From Lichenicoccus sp965277665 (lineage in GTDB: Bacteria > Pseudomonadota > Alphaproteobacteria > Acetobacterales > Acetobacteraceae): a DNA stretch of 64,000 bases. Positions within the stretch are counted from its first letter, which is position 1; each line of letters begins with the position of its first letter. Below the pieces are notes generated by a model. It saw nothing but the letters and a program-made list of their open reading frames with translations. It ran no database searches and was not told the DNA's origin. The position numbers were made by a program, and so were the translations under genes. Shown in pieces: positions 41,503 to 50,667 of the stretch. Location of the stretch: positions 2,666,001 through 2,730,000 of the forward strand of contig NZ_OZ255835.1 in NCBI RefSeq assembly GCF_965277665.1, read 5' to 3'.

Positions 41503-43958
41503 ACCCCGGCCCGGTGGTGGCCCCGATCGCGGGCGGCGCGGAGTGGCGGCGCGGCCGGTTCGTCATGCGCGTGGTGGCGCTCCGCGACGACGTGCTGCGG
41601 GTGCGGATCGGACGCAGCCGGGCGCTGCCGGAGGATGCGTCCTGGGCGGTGCTGCCGGAAGCGCGCCGGCAGCATGTCGACGTGCAGCACGAGCCCGGCG
41701 GCTTTGCCACCGAAGCGGTGCGGGTGCGGATCGACGCCTATACCGGGACCCTCGCGGTCGCCGACGCGGCCGGCCGCGTCATCCTCGAAGACGCCGCCGA
41801 CGCGCCGTTCTCCGAGAACGGCCATGCCTTCACCCTGACCAAGACGTTGCCGGCGGAGACCTCCATCTTCGGGCTCGGCGAGAAGGCGGGAGGGCTCGAC
41901 CGGCGTGGCCGCAGCTTCGTGATGTGGAACACCGACGCCTACCGCTACCAGGAGAGCAGCGAGCCGCTCTACAAGGACATCCCGTTCTTCATCGGCTTCG
42001 AGCCCAATGCCTCCAGACGGGGTCGCGCCTACGGGCTGTTCCTCGACAACACCTTCCGCAGCCGCTTCGAGTTCGGCGTGCGGCACCCGGGCCAGCTCTC
42101 GTTCGGGGCCGACGGCGGCGCGATCGACTACTACATCATGGCAGGCCCCACGCCCGCGGACGTGCAGCGCGCCTATGCCTGGCTGACCGGGCCGCCGCCG
42201 CTGCCGCCGCTGTGGTCGTTCGGCTATCAGCAATGCCGCTTCAGCTACATGTCGCAGCCAGAAGCGCTGCTGGTGGCGCACCGGCTGCGGGCCGCGCGGA
42301 TGCCCTGCGACGTGATCTGGTTCGATATCGACGTGCTGGAAGGCCACCGCCCGTTCGTCATCAACAAGCAGGCCTATCCGGACTTTCCCGGCATGGTCGA
42401 GGAACTCGGCCAGCTCGGCTACCGCGCCATCATCATCACCGACCTGCACATCCCCCGGCTTGAGGGTGTGGGCTACGCGCCCTGGGAGACCGGCGCGGCC
42501 CACAACCACTTCGTGCACGACGCGAACGGCCGCGTCTATATCGGCAAGGTCTGGCCCGGCGACTGCGCCTTTCCCGATTTCACCCGCAAGGCGACGCGCG
42601 AGTGGTGGGGCACGCTGCTGGGCCGCGAAGTGCTCGTCGATCATGTCGCCGGCATCTGGAACGACATGAACGAGCCGTCGGTCTTCGGCACGCCGACGCG
42701 CACCATGCCGCTCGATGCGGTGCACCGCATCGAGGAGCCGGGCTTCGCGACACGCACGGCGAGCCATCGCGAGATCCACAACGTGTTCGGCATGCAGAAC
42801 GCACGCGCGACGTATGACGGGATGCTGGCGTTGCGGCCGGACCGCCGCCCGTACGTGATGTCGCGTGCCACCTATGCCGGCGGCCAGCGCACCAGCGTGG
42901 TGTGGACCGGCGACAATTCCGGCACCTGGAACCATCTGCGCATGAGCACGCCGATGCTGCTCGGGCTCGGCCTTGGCGGGTTCGCCTTCGCGGGCTGCGA
43001 TCTCGGCGGCTTCGCGGGCTCGGCGCCGCCCGAGCTGCTGACGCGCTGGTTCCAGCTCGGCATGTTCAACCCGATCGCGCGCGGCCACGCGGACAAGGGC
43101 AGCCGGCATCGCGAGCCGTATGTCGATGGCGAGCCGCACAGCAGCATCCGCCGCGCGGCCATCGAGGAACGCTACCGGCTGCTGCCGTACATCTACACGC
43201 TTGCCGAGGAGGCCTCGCGCACCGGATTGCCGATGATGCGCCCGCTGTTCATGGAGTTCCCCGACGCCGCCGGCGGCTACGCGCTCGACCTCGAAGGCGG
43301 CAACCAGTTCATGTGGGGCAGCGCCCTGCTGGTGGCGCCGGCGCCTTTTCCTGAGGAGGTCGACCGCTACCAGGTGATCCTGCCGCCAGGCGGCTGGTAC
43401 GACTACTGGACCGGCGCGCGGATCATCGATCCGGCCCTGGCTACGCTGACCGGCGGCAGCGGCACCACGGCGCAGGCCGGAGACGATCCGGAGCAGATGC
43501 CGCACCGCGTGGATCGGGTGCCGCAACTCGACCGGTTGCCGGTGTTCGTGCGCGCCGGCCACATCATCGCGCGCCAGCCGCTCGTGCAGAGCACGTCCGA
43601 GACGCCGCAGGGGCCGCTGGAACTGCTGATCTATCCAGGCCCGGACTGCCACGGCTCGATCTACCTCGATGACGGACTGAGCTTCGCGTTCCGCGACGGC
43701 GCGTATCTGCGCGTCCACCATCGCTGCCACCGGGAGCCGGATGGAGCCACGATCGTGAGCCTCGGGCGGCATGAAGGCACGTTCGGGCCATGGTGGACTC
43801 GTCTCGAGCTCGCGATACACGATGCCGCTGCACCCACCGGGCCGGTCAGGCTCGATGGCGCCGTGGTGACCGATATGCGCTACGACGCCCAGGCGCGGGT
43901 GCTGCGGCTCGGGATTCCCGATCAGCCGTCCGGCGGCCGGCTGGTGGTCCGATCCTGA
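41490..43958 (+). CDS. GH31 alpha-glucosidase
   Basis: Glycoside hydrolase family 31 enzyme of 822 aa. It has an N-terminal beta-sandwich (to about 210, with SIFGLGEKAGGLDRRGRSFV), a TIM barrel (LWSFGYQQCRFSYMSQPEAL; CDVIWFDIDVLEGHRPFVIN), and C-terminal beta domains (VRAGHIIARQP; LLIYPGPDCHGSIYLDDG). The nucleophile Asp is in GIWNDMNEPSVFG and the acid/base Asp in WTGDNSGTWNHL. There is no signal peptide, so it is cytoplasmic, hydrolysing imported or internal alpha-glucosides, for example in glycogen or maltodextrin turnover. The GTG start at 41490 lies inside nudC. About 30 residues near 690 (VTGGSGTTAQAGDDPEQMPH-like loop) look like a local insertion. Confidence 0.93.
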   Translation: MAGLDPGPVVAPIAGGAEWRRGRFVMRVVALRDDVLRVRIGRSRALPEDASWAVLPEARRQHVDVQHEPGGFATEAVRVRIDAYTGTLAVADAAGRVILEDAADAPFSENGHAFTLTKTLPAETSIFGLGEKAGGLDRRGRSFVMWNTDAYRYQESSEPLYKDIPFFIGFEPNASRRGRAYGLFLDNTFRSRFEFGVRHPGQLSFGADGGAIDYYIMAGPTPADVQRAYAWLTGPPPLPPLWSFGYQQCRFSYMSQPEALLVAHRLRAARMPCDVIWFDIDVLEGHRPFVINKQAYPDFPGMVEELGQLGYRAIIITDLHIPRLEGVGYAPWETGAAHNHFVHDANGRVYIGKVWPGDCAFPDFTRKATREWWGTLLGREVLVDHVAGIWNDMNEPSVFGTPTRTMPLDAVHRIEEPGFATRTASHREIHNVFGMQNARATYDGMLALRPDRRPYVMSRATYAGGQRTSVVWTGDNSGTWNHLRMSTPMLLGLGLGGFAFAGCDLGGFAGSAPPELLTRWFQLGMFNPIARGHADKGSRHREPYVDGEPHSSIRRAAIEERYRLLPYIYTLAEEASRTGLPMMRPLFMEFPDAAGGYALDLEGGNQFMWGSALLVAPAPFPEEVDRYQVILPPGGWYDYWTGARIIDPALATLTGGSGTTAQAGDDPEQMPHRVDRVPQLDRLPVFVRAGHIIARQPLVQSTSETPQGPLELLIYPGPDCHGSIYLDDGLSFAFRDGAYLRVHHRCHREPDGATIVSLGRHEGTFGPWWTRLELAIHDAAAPTGPVRLDGAVVTDMRYDAQARVLRLGIPDQPSGGRLVVRS

Positions 43959-44025
43959 CGCTCACTACCCGAGCGGCAGGTTCAACCGCCGCACACGGTC
44001 GGTCAGAACCCTTGAGCTGCATGCA

Positions 44026-44877
44026 TCAGGCACCGGCGGAGTCGCGGAACGGCGAGCGCGGATAGGTGCCGAGGATGCGCAGCTCGTCGGAAAAGAACGC
44101 GAGCTCGTCGAGCGCGTGGCGCAGCCCGGTCTCGTCGGGATGCCCGTCCACGTCGGCCAGGAACTGGGTCGCGGTAAAGCTGCCGTCGAGCATGTAGCTC
44201 TCCAGCCGGGTCATGTTGACGCCGTTGGTGGCGAACCCGCCCATCGCCTTGTAGAGCGCCGCCGGCACGTTGCGGACCCGAAAGAGGATGGTCGTCATCG
44301 TGCCGGGAACGTCGGGCTGCATCGGGCGCGCCTCGCGGGCGGCAATGTAGAACCGCGTGGTGTTGTGCGCGGCGTCCTCGACATTGCGTCGCAGGATCGT
44401 CATGCCGTGCAGTTCGGCGGCGAGCGAGGACGCGATCGCGGCATCCTCCCTGCGGCCCCACTGCGCGATCAGCGCCACCGAGCCGGCGGTGTCGGTCTCG
44501 ATCACCGGGGTAGCGCCGAGGTCGCGTATCAGCCCGCGCACCTGGCCCATGGCGACCGGATGCGTGTGCAGCCGCCTGACATCGCCGATGGTCGCACCCG
44601 GCACCCCGATCAGGCAGTGCTCGACGCGCTGGAACTGCTCGCCGACGATGTGCAGGCCGGCCTCGGGCAGCAGGGTGTGGATGTCCGGCACGCGTCCGGC
44701 GAGGCTGTTCTCGCAGGCCAGCATGGCAAGTTCGGCGCCGCCATCATGCACGATCTCGATGGCAGCTGCGAAGGACGCGCAAGCGACCGTCTCCCAGCCG
44801 GGATAGGCGTTGCGGCAGGCGAGGTCGGAATAGGCGCCGCGCTCGCCCTGGAACGCGATCCGTTGCGGCGTGCTCAT
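44026..44877 (-). CDS. pheA: Prephenate dehydratase
   Basis: Makes phenylpyruvate from prephenate for phenylalanine. The 283-aa monofunctional enzyme begins MSTPQRIAFQGERGAYSDLA and shows the catalytic-domain motifs (LACENSLAGRV, then the Thr-Arg-Phe set in HNTTRFYIAARE). The C-terminal ACT domain (TILFRVRNVPAALYKAMGGF, NMTRLESYMLDGSFTATQFL) should give feedback control by Phe. Its ATG overlaps the kdsB stop by four bases (ATGA). No chorismate mutase domain is fused. Confidence 0.94.
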   Translation of the reverse strand: MSTPQRIAFQGERGAYSDLACRNAYPGWETVACASFAAAIEIVHDGGAELAMLACENSLAGRVPDIHTLLPEAGLHIVGEQFQRVEHCLIGVPGATIGDVRRLHTHPVAMGQVRGLIRDLGATPVIETDTAGSVALIAQWGRREDAAIASSLAAELHGMTILRRNVEDAAHNTTRFYIAAREARPMQPDVPGTMTTILFRVRNVPAALYKAMGGFATNGVNMTRLESYMLDGSFTATQFLADVDGHPDETGLRHALDELAFFSDELRILGTYPRSPFRDSAGA

Positions 44878-45632
44878 GATGCGTCTTGTGCGCCAAGCAC
44901 GCGCCGGGCGCGGGCGAGATCGCCCGGCGTATCGACCCCGAACGGCGGTGCGGCGACCTGCGCGCAGCCGATCCGCATTCCGGCTTCGAGGGCACGCAGC
45001 TGCTCCAGCGACTCGCGCCGTTCCAGCGGGCTTTCGGGCAGCGACACGAAGCGCTGCAGCGCCTCGCGGCGATAGGCATATACCCCGACATGGTGCCAGA
45101 GCGGCCCGTCGCCCCACGGGATCGCGACGCGTGAGAAATACAGGGCCCGGGCATGCGTCGCGCCGTGGGCGAACGCGCACGCCGCCTTGACCACGGAACT
45201 CGCCCGCGCCTCCGCATCGCCGGTGATCGGCGTCACCAGGGTGGCGATGTCATAGGCAGCGCCGGCTTCCAGCTCGGCCCGCAGCGGATCCAGCACCGCA
45301 CCGAGATCGCCTGGCGGCAGGCCGGGCAGGTCGCCCTGCAGGTTGACCACGACATCGTGCAGGCCCTCCGGGTCGAGCGCTTCGGCCGCTGCATGCACCC
45401 GGTCCGAGCCGGAGGGCAATGCGGGGTCGGTCATCACCGCGGTGCCTCCCGCGCCGCGCACCACGGCGGCGACATCGTCGTCGCAGACTGCGACCGCGAC
45501 CGGGCCGATGCCGGCGCGAACCGCGCGCTCCAGCACATGCAGGATCATCGGCCGGCCACCGATCAGGGCAAGCGGCTTGCCCGGCAGGCGGGTGGAGGCC
45601 ATGCGCGCCGGAATGAGGACGAGAGGGTTCAT
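44874..45632 (-). CDS. kdsB: 3-deoxy-manno-octulosonate cytidylyltransferase
   Basis: KdsB activates Kdo as CMP-Kdo for the lipopolysaccharide inner core. The 252-aa protein has the nucleotide-binding start LVLIPARMASTRLPGKPLAL, the metal/CTP site VVVNLQGDLPGLPPGDLGAV, RALYFSRVAIPWG, HHVGVYAYRREALQRFVSLP and LEQLRALEAGMRIG. Family proteins usually read N-V-Q-G-D-E-P; here the sixth residue is Leu (GDLPG), a deviation in a conserved position, though the rest is complete. It is coupled to pheA through a four-base overlap and is divergent from the cytochrome c gene. Confidence 0.93.
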   Translation of the reverse strand: MNPLVLIPARMASTRLPGKPLALIGGRPMILHVLERAVRAGIGPVAVAVCDDDVAAVVRGAGGTAVMTDPALPSGSDRVHAAAEALDPEGLHDVVVNLQGDLPGLPPGDLGAVLDPLRAELEAGAAYDIATLVTPITGDAEARASSVVKAACAFAHGATHARALYFSRVAIPWGDGPLWHHVGVYAYRREALQRFVSLPESPLERRESLEQLRALEAGMRIGCAQVAAPPFGVDTPGDLARARRVLGAQDAS

Positions 45633-45808
45633 CGGGTGATCTGGCAGTCCGGATCGGGCAGGCGGAGGAGCCCCTGGCGCTGGTTGCCGCCCCCCGAGGC
45701 TTCACATAGGGTTCACGTCACCTTAGGAACGACCCGGACACAGCGCAATGCGAAGCGCTGGGCAATGCCGGGCGGCTGGGGCGAGCGGCAGGGGACCGAA
45801 CGCGCGGC

Positions 45809-46834
45809 ATGGACAGCACCGAGCTCAACAAGATCATGGCGGCCTTCCTCACCGCGGGGATCGTCTTCGGGCTGGGCGGCGTGCTGGGTGGCAAGCTGAT
45901 CCATTCGGAACGTCCCGAGCATCCCGCCTTCGCCATCCTCAGCGCACTGCCCGAAGGCGTGTCCGCCGGACCGCGCGAGGTGCCGATCGCCGCCCTGCTG
46001 GCGCATGCCGATCCCGCACGCGGCCAGTCGGACGCGGCCAAGCTGTGCGGCGCCTGCCACAGCTTCAACAAGGGCGGCGCCGCCCTGGTCGGCCCGAACC
46101 TGTACAACGTGGTGATGGCGCCCGTGGCCGAGGGCGCGGGCTACGATTTCTCGTCCGGGCTGAAGGCGAAGCACGGCAAGTGGAGCTTCGACGACATGAG
46201 CGCCTGGCTCCGCGACCCGAAAGGCTACGCGCCGGGCACGAAAATGGCCTTCGCCGGCATCAACAACGACCGCCAGCGCGCCGACGTGATCGACTACCTG
46301 CGCACCCTGTCCGACAGCCCGCAGCCGCTGCCGCCGGTGCCCAAGGAGGCGCCTGGCGCCAGCGCTCCGGCCGCAGCAGGGGCACCGGCCGCCCCCGCCG
46401 GTCCGTCATTCGCCGAGGCGGTCGGCCATTCCGATGCCAAGCTCGGCGAGGCGGCCGCGCAACGCTATTGCGGGGCCTGCCACAGCTTCGACCAGGGCGG
46501 TGCCAGCATGGTCGGGCCGAACCTGTACAATGTCGTGGACAAGGCGATCGCGGTGCAGCCCGGCTACAGCTTCTCGGCGGCGCTGACTGCCAAGCACGCG
46601 GCCTGGACCTACGAGAACCTCGATGCCTGGCTGACCGACCCGCGCGGCTTCGCGCCCGGCACCAAGATGGGCTTTGCCGGCATCCCGAGCGAGAAGCAGC
46701 GCGCCACCGTGGTCGCCTACCTCCGCAGCCTGTCGCCGAACCCGCATCCGATCCCCGGCAGCGGCGCCGGTGGTGCCGACAAGCCGGGCCAGGGTGCTGC
46801 CAGGCAGTCGCCCGGCGGCACGCCTCCGAAGTAG
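45809..46834 (+). CDS. Membrane-anchored dihaem cytochrome c (tandem duplicated domain)
   Basis: 341-aa electron carrier with an uncleaved N-terminal anchor (IMAAFLTAGIVFGLGGVLGG) and two successive class I cytochrome c domains. Haem 1 is CGACH at about 80-84, with axial Met in APGTKMAFAG. Haem 2 is CGACH at about 221-225, with Met in APGTKMGFAG. The two domains share long stretches (HSF-x2-GGA, GPNLYNVV, AW-L-DP-G-APGTKM) and are clearly an internal duplication joined by an Ala/Pro linker (about 180-200). Relatives (CycM/c552 type) normally have one domain and link the bc1 complex to oxidases. The C-terminus has a Gly/Pro/Gln tail. Confidence 0.9.
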   Translation: MDSTELNKIMAAFLTAGIVFGLGGVLGGKLIHSERPEHPAFAILSALPEGVSAGPREVPIAALLAHADPARGQSDAAKLCGACHSFNKGGAALVGPNLYNVVMAPVAEGAGYDFSSGLKAKHGKWSFDDMSAWLRDPKGYAPGTKMAFAGINNDRQRADVIDYLRTLSDSPQPLPPVPKEAPGASAPAAAGAPAAPAGPSFAEAVGHSDAKLGEAAAQRYCGACHSFDQGGASMVGPNLYNVVDKAIAVQPGYSFSAALTAKHAAWTYENLDAWLTDPRGFAPGTKMGFAGIPSEKQRATVVAYLRSLSPNPHPIPGSGAGGADKPGQGAARQSPGGTPPK

Positions 46835-46838
46835 GGTC

Positions 46839-47648
46839 GTGACCGACACGGATCGCTGGCTGCAGGCGGCCGAGGCGGCGGCCGACCTTGCCGGTTCCGT
46901 CATCCGGCCGTTCTTCCGGGCGTCGCTCGCGGCCTTCGACAAGGCCGATGCCAGCCCGGTCACCGTGGCTGATCGCAATGCCGAGCAGGCGATGCGTGCC
47001 GTGCTGTCCGAGCGGCTGCCCGATCACGGCATTTTGGGCGAGGAGTTCGGGGGCGAGGAGTTCGGCCTCGACCGGCCGGCGGCGCGGCATCGCTGGGTGC
47101 TCGACCCGATCGACGGCACCCGCGCCTTCATCACCGGACGACCCAGCTTCGGCATCCTGGTCGCCCTGCTGGAGGACGGCGTGCCGGTGCTCGGCGTGCT
47201 CGACCAGCCGGTGACCGGCGAGCGCTGGATCGGCGCCCGTGGGCAGCCGACCCGGTTCGTGCCCGGCCTTGTCGGCGCGGGAAGCGTCGGCGGCCGCGCC
47301 TGCCCCTGCCTGGACGCGGCGGAGTTGTCCTGCACCTCGCCGGAGATGCTGCAGGGCACCGACCTCGCGCGCTGGACGGCGCTGCGGGCCCGGGTGAAGC
47401 GGGCCAGCTGGGGCGGCGACTGCTATGCCTACGGCCTGCTGGCGCTGGGCCAGATCGACATCATCGCCGAATGCACGATGCAGCCCTGGGACTGGGCGGC
47501 GCTGGTGCCGGTCGTCGAAGGCGCCGGCGGCCGCATCACCGACTGGCAGGGCAACGCGCTGCGGCCGGACGGCGATGGCAGCGTGCTCGCGGTCGGCGAC
47601 CCGGCGCTGCTCGGCCCTGCAGTGGATGCACTCGCCGCGCGGCCCTGA
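46839..47648 (+). CDS. hisN: Histidinol-phosphatase, inositol-monophosphatase family
   Basis: 269-aa phosphatase of the IMPase fold, closest to the HisN type that dephosphorylates histidinol-phosphate in actinobacteria and alphaproteobacteria. Metal motifs are present: GILGEEFG (Glu), VLDPIDGTRAFITGRPSFGI (D-P-I-D-G-T) and CTMQPWDWAALVPVVEGAGG (W-D in the third site), with GGDCYAYGLLALGQIDIIAE before the last. The GTG at 46839 follows AGGG and lies four bases after the cytochrome stop. A general inositol-phosphatase function cannot be excluded from sequence alone. serA follows 55 bp downstream. Confidence 0.85.
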   Translation: MTDTDRWLQAAEAAADLAGSVIRPFFRASLAAFDKADASPVTVADRNAEQAMRAVLSERLPDHGILGEEFGGEEFGLDRPAARHRWVLDPIDGTRAFITGRPSFGILVALLEDGVPVLGVLDQPVTGERWIGARGQPTRFVPGLVGAGSVGGRACPCLDAAELSCTSPEMLQGTDLARWTALRARVKRASWGGDCYAYGLLALGQIDIIAECTMQPWDWAALVPVVEGAGGRITDWQGNALRPDGDGSVLAVGDPALLGPAVDALAARP

Positions 47649-47703
47649 TCGCTTTAAGTGACGGCGCGGCCCGTCAGCGGCCGCCACCAGCGCAGGACCG
47701 ATC

Positions 47704-48951
47704 ATGACCAGCCAGCTCTCGCTCTCCAAGGACCGGATCAAGATCCTGCTGCTCGAGGGCGTACACGAGAGTGCCATCGATCTGCTGCGGGCCAGCGGCT
47801 ACAGCGCGATCACCGCGCTGCCCACGGCACTCGAAGGCCAGGCGCTGCTCGACGCGGTCGAGGGCGCCCACGTGATCGGCATACGCAGCCGCACCCAGCT
47901 CACCGAGGCGGTGTTCGCGCAGGCCGAGAAGCTGATCGCTGTGGGATGCTTCTGCATCGGCACCAACCAGGTGGCACTGAGTGCCGCGCGCGCCCGCGGC
48001 ATTCCGGTGTTCAACGCGCCGTTCAGCAACACGCGCTCGGTCGCCGAGCTGGTGATGGGCGAGATCGTCATGCTGATGCGCCGCATCTTCCCGAAATCGG
48101 TCGCGGCGCATGCCGGCAGCTGGGACAAGTCCGCCGCCGACAGCTGGGAGGTGCGCGGCAAGGTGCTGGGCATCGTGGGCTACGGCAGCATCGGCAGCCA
48201 GCTCTCGGTGCTGGCGGAAGCCTTCGGCATGCGGGTGATCTATTTCGACGTGATCGACAAGCTCGGCCACGGCAATGCCAGCGCCAGCCCGACGCTGGAC
48301 GCGCTGCTTTCAGGGAGCGACGTAGTCAGCATCCATACCCCGGAGACGCCGGAAACGCGCGGCCTGTTCGGCGAGCGTGAAATCCGGCGCATGAAGCCGG
48401 GCAGCTTCCTGCTCAACAACGCGCGCGGCCATGTGGTCGATCTCGAGGCGCTGGCATCGGCGCTGCACGACCGGCATCTGCTGGGTGCTGCCATCGACGT
48501 GTTTCCGAGCGAGCCGCGGAGCAACAACGAGCGCTTCGAGACGCCGCTGCAGGGTGCGGACAACGTCATCCTGACGCCGCATATCGGTGGCTCGACGGCG
48601 GAGGCGCAGGACCGCATCGGCGTCGAGGTGGCGCGCAAGCTGATCGGCTACAGCGATGTGGGTGCCACGCTGGGGGCGGTGAATTTTCCCGAGGTGCAGC
48701 TGCCGTCGCGGCCGCGCGGTACCCGGTTCATGCACGTGCATCGCAACGTTCCTGGCATCCTCGGCAAGATCAACGACATCTTTTCGCGCGCGGGCGTGAA
48801 CATCGCCGCCCAGTATCTCGAGACCGATGCCGAGATCGGCTACGTGGTGGTGGAAGCCGACACCGATCGCGCCGATGCGGTGCAGCTGCTCGACCGGTTG
48901 CGGGCGCTGGACGGCACCGTGCGGGCGCGGCTGCTGTATCAGCGGCGGTGA
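47704..48951 (+). CDS. serA: D-3-phosphoglycerate dehydrogenase
   Basis: First enzyme of serine synthesis, oxidising 3-phosphoglycerate with NAD. The 415-aa protein is of the E. coli length class. Visible are the substrate domain (LLLEGVHESAIDLLRASGY), IGIRSRTQLTEAVF, the Rossmann motif VGYGSIGSQLSVLAEAFGMR, catalytic Arg in NNARGHVVD and His in LTPHIGGSTAEAQ. A C-terminal ACT domain (FMHVHRNVPGILGKINDIFS; GYVVVEADTD) gives serine feedback. The extra intervening domain of the long form is absent. The gap before it holds a short G-rich stretch only. Confidence 0.96.
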   Translation: MTSQLSLSKDRIKILLLEGVHESAIDLLRASGYSAITALPTALEGQALLDAVEGAHVIGIRSRTQLTEAVFAQAEKLIAVGCFCIGTNQVALSAARARGIPVFNAPFSNTRSVAELVMGEIVMLMRRIFPKSVAAHAGSWDKSAADSWEVRGKVLGIVGYGSIGSQLSVLAEAFGMRVIYFDVIDKLGHGNASASPTLDALLSGSDVVSIHTPETPETRGLFGEREIRRMKPGSFLLNNARGHVVDLEALASALHDRHLLGAAIDVFPSEPRSNNERFETPLQGADNVILTPHIGGSTAEAQDRIGVEVARKLIGYSDVGATLGAVNFPEVQLPSRPRGTRFMHVHRNVPGILGKINDIFSRAGVNIAAQYLETDAEIGYVVVEADTDRADAVQLLDRLRALDGTVRARLLYQRR

Positions 48952-49039
48952 CGAGCGCGGCGTCAACCGCTCCTTAAGCTCGCGGGAGCACACTGCGCTG
49001 GCGCCGTTCCCGCGGCTGCAAGCTGCAAGGTTGTCCCCG

Positions 49040-50533
49040 ATGTCGATTGCCCGCATACGCAGCTTCGCCTTTTCCGGCATCGATGCGGTGCCGGTGGACG
49101 TCGAGGTGCAGATTTCGAGCGGGCTGCCAGCCTTCCTGATCGTGGGGCTGCCCGACAAGGCGGTGGCCGAGGCCCGGGAGCGCGTGCGTGCGGCACTGAC
49201 CGCCATGGGCCTGTCGCTGCCGCCCAAGCGCATCCTGATCAACCTGGCGCCGGCCGACCTGCAGAAGGAGGGCAGCCATTTCGACCTTGCCATCGCGCTC
49301 GGCGTGCTGGCGGCAATGGAGGTGTTGCCGCGCGACGAGATCGCGGGCTACGCCGCCATCGGCGAGCTTTCGCTGGACGGACGCGTCAATCCGGTCACCG
49401 GCGTGCTGCCGGCAGCCCTCGGCGCCAGTGCCCTCGCCCTGGGGCTGATCTGCCCGCAGCAGCAGGGCGGCGAGGCGGCCTGGGGCGGCGAGATCGAGGT
49501 GCTGGCGACGCCCGACCTGTTGTCGCTGATGAACCATTTCCGGGGCACCCAGGTGCTGAGCCCGCCGGTGCTGCCGGGCAGCGCGTCGTCCCCGCACGCG
49601 GCCGACCTGAGCGAGGTGAAGGGCATGCAGACCGCCAAGCGCGCCCTGGAGATCTGCGCCGCCGGGGCGCACAGCCTGATCATGATCGGGCCGCCCGGCG
49701 CCGGCAAGTCGATGCTCGCCGAGCGGCTGGCCGGATTGCTGCCGAACCTGACCTCGGCGGAGGCGCTCGAGGTGAGCGCCATCCACAGCGTGGCCGGGCA
49801 GCTCACCGACGGCAAGCTGATCAAGCGGCCACCATTCCGGGAGCCGCATCATTCCGCGAGCCAGGCCGCGATCATCGGCGGCGGACCCCGCGCCAAGCCG
49901 GGCGAGGTCAGCCTGGCGCATCGCGGCGTCCTGTTCCTCGACGAGATGCCCGAGCTGCCGAGGCAGTCGATGGAGGCGCTGCGGGCACCGATGGAGACCG
50001 GGCGCACCACGATCTCGCGCGCCGCGGCGCACGTCACCTATCCTGCGCGCTTCCAGCTGGTGGCGGCGATGAACCCATGCCGGTGCGGCTATCTCGGCGA
50101 CGCCAGCCGCGAATGCGGCCGCGCGCCGCGCTGCGGCGAGGAATATCTGAGCAAGATCAGCGGCCCGATGCTCGACCGGATCGATCTCTGCGTGCAGGTG
50201 CAGCCGGTGCCGATCGCGGAGATCGCCCGCGCGGGTACCGGCGAGACCACCCAGGTTGTCGCCGCGCGGGTGGAGGCAAGCCGCGAGCGGCAGCATGCCA
50301 GGCAGGGCCCGCTGTCGAACGCCGAGGCCAGCCTCGAGGCGCTCGCAATATCGCCCGATGCCCGCACCCTGGCGGAGCAGGCCGCGGAACGGCTGCACCT
50401 CTCGGCGCGCGGCTTCACCCGCCTGCTCCGGGTGTCACGCACCATCGCGGACCTGGTCGGTTGCGCCCTGGTCAACCGCACCCACGTGGCCGAAGCCCTC
50501 GGCTACCGGCACCGCTTCCCGGGACGCGGCTGA
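49040..50533 (+). CDS. comM: YifB/ComM-family Mg-chelatase-like AAA ATPase
   Basis: 497-aa AAA+ protein of the ComM (YifB) group; ComM is a hexameric helicase that extends branch migration in natural transformation, although the gene is widespread in species not known to be competent. It starts MSIARIRSFAFSGIDAVPVD at the ATG 49040. An N-terminal Lon-like domain (PAFLIVGLPDKAVAEARERV) precedes Walker A (MIGPPGAGKSMLAERLAGLL), REPHHSASQAAIIGGG, Walker B (GVLFLDEMPELPRQSMEALR), a four-Cys zinc insert (MNPCRCGYL, ECGRAPRCG) and the ARTLAEQAAERLHLSARGFT C-domain. An alternative, longer start is unlikely because it would overlap serA. Confidence 0.93.
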   Translation: MSIARIRSFAFSGIDAVPVDVEVQISSGLPAFLIVGLPDKAVAEARERVRAALTAMGLSLPPKRILINLAPADLQKEGSHFDLAIALGVLAAMEVLPRDEIAGYAAIGELSLDGRVNPVTGVLPAALGASALALGLICPQQQGGEAAWGGEIEVLATPDLLSLMNHFRGTQVLSPPVLPGSASSPHAADLSEVKGMQTAKRALEICAAGAHSLIMIGPPGAGKSMLAERLAGLLPNLTSAEALEVSAIHSVAGQLTDGKLIKRPPFREPHHSASQAAIIGGGPRAKPGEVSLAHRGVLFLDEMPELPRQSMEALRAPMETGRTTISRAAAHVTYPARFQLVAAMNPCRCGYLGDASRECGRAPRCGEEYLSKISGPMLDRIDLCVQVQPVPIAEIARAGTGETTQVVAARVEASRERQHARQGPLSNAEASLEALAISPDARTLAEQAAERLHLSARGFTRLLRVSRTIADLVGCALVNRTHVAEALGYRHRFPGRG

Positions 50534-50634
50534 CCGCGCGGGTCTTCAGGGGGCGCGGGGCCTTCAGGACGCGTGAGGCCTTCGGGGAGGTGGGGAGCCT
50601 TGGGAGGGTCACCCGCAATTGATCGCCGGCGCCT

Positions 50635-50659
50635 GGAACTAAACAGGAACACGGGCGTT
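50635..50659 (+). promoter_or_regulatory. Candidate EcfG-type general-stress promoter
   Basis: GGAAC (50635-50639), exactly 16 bases, then CGTT (50656-50659). This is the alphaproteobacterial EcfG consensus (GGAAC-N16/17-CGTT). Predicted initiation near 50666 would leave the DUF3072 ATG (50668) almost leaderless. By-eye match. Confidence 0.5.
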
Positions 50660-50667
50660 CCGGACGC

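Noticed and set aside
41499..43820. 773-codon minus-strand frame opposite the GH31 gene
   Set aside because: Entirely antisense to a conserved enzyme whose catalytic motifs are intact; Arg/His/Ala-rich translation.
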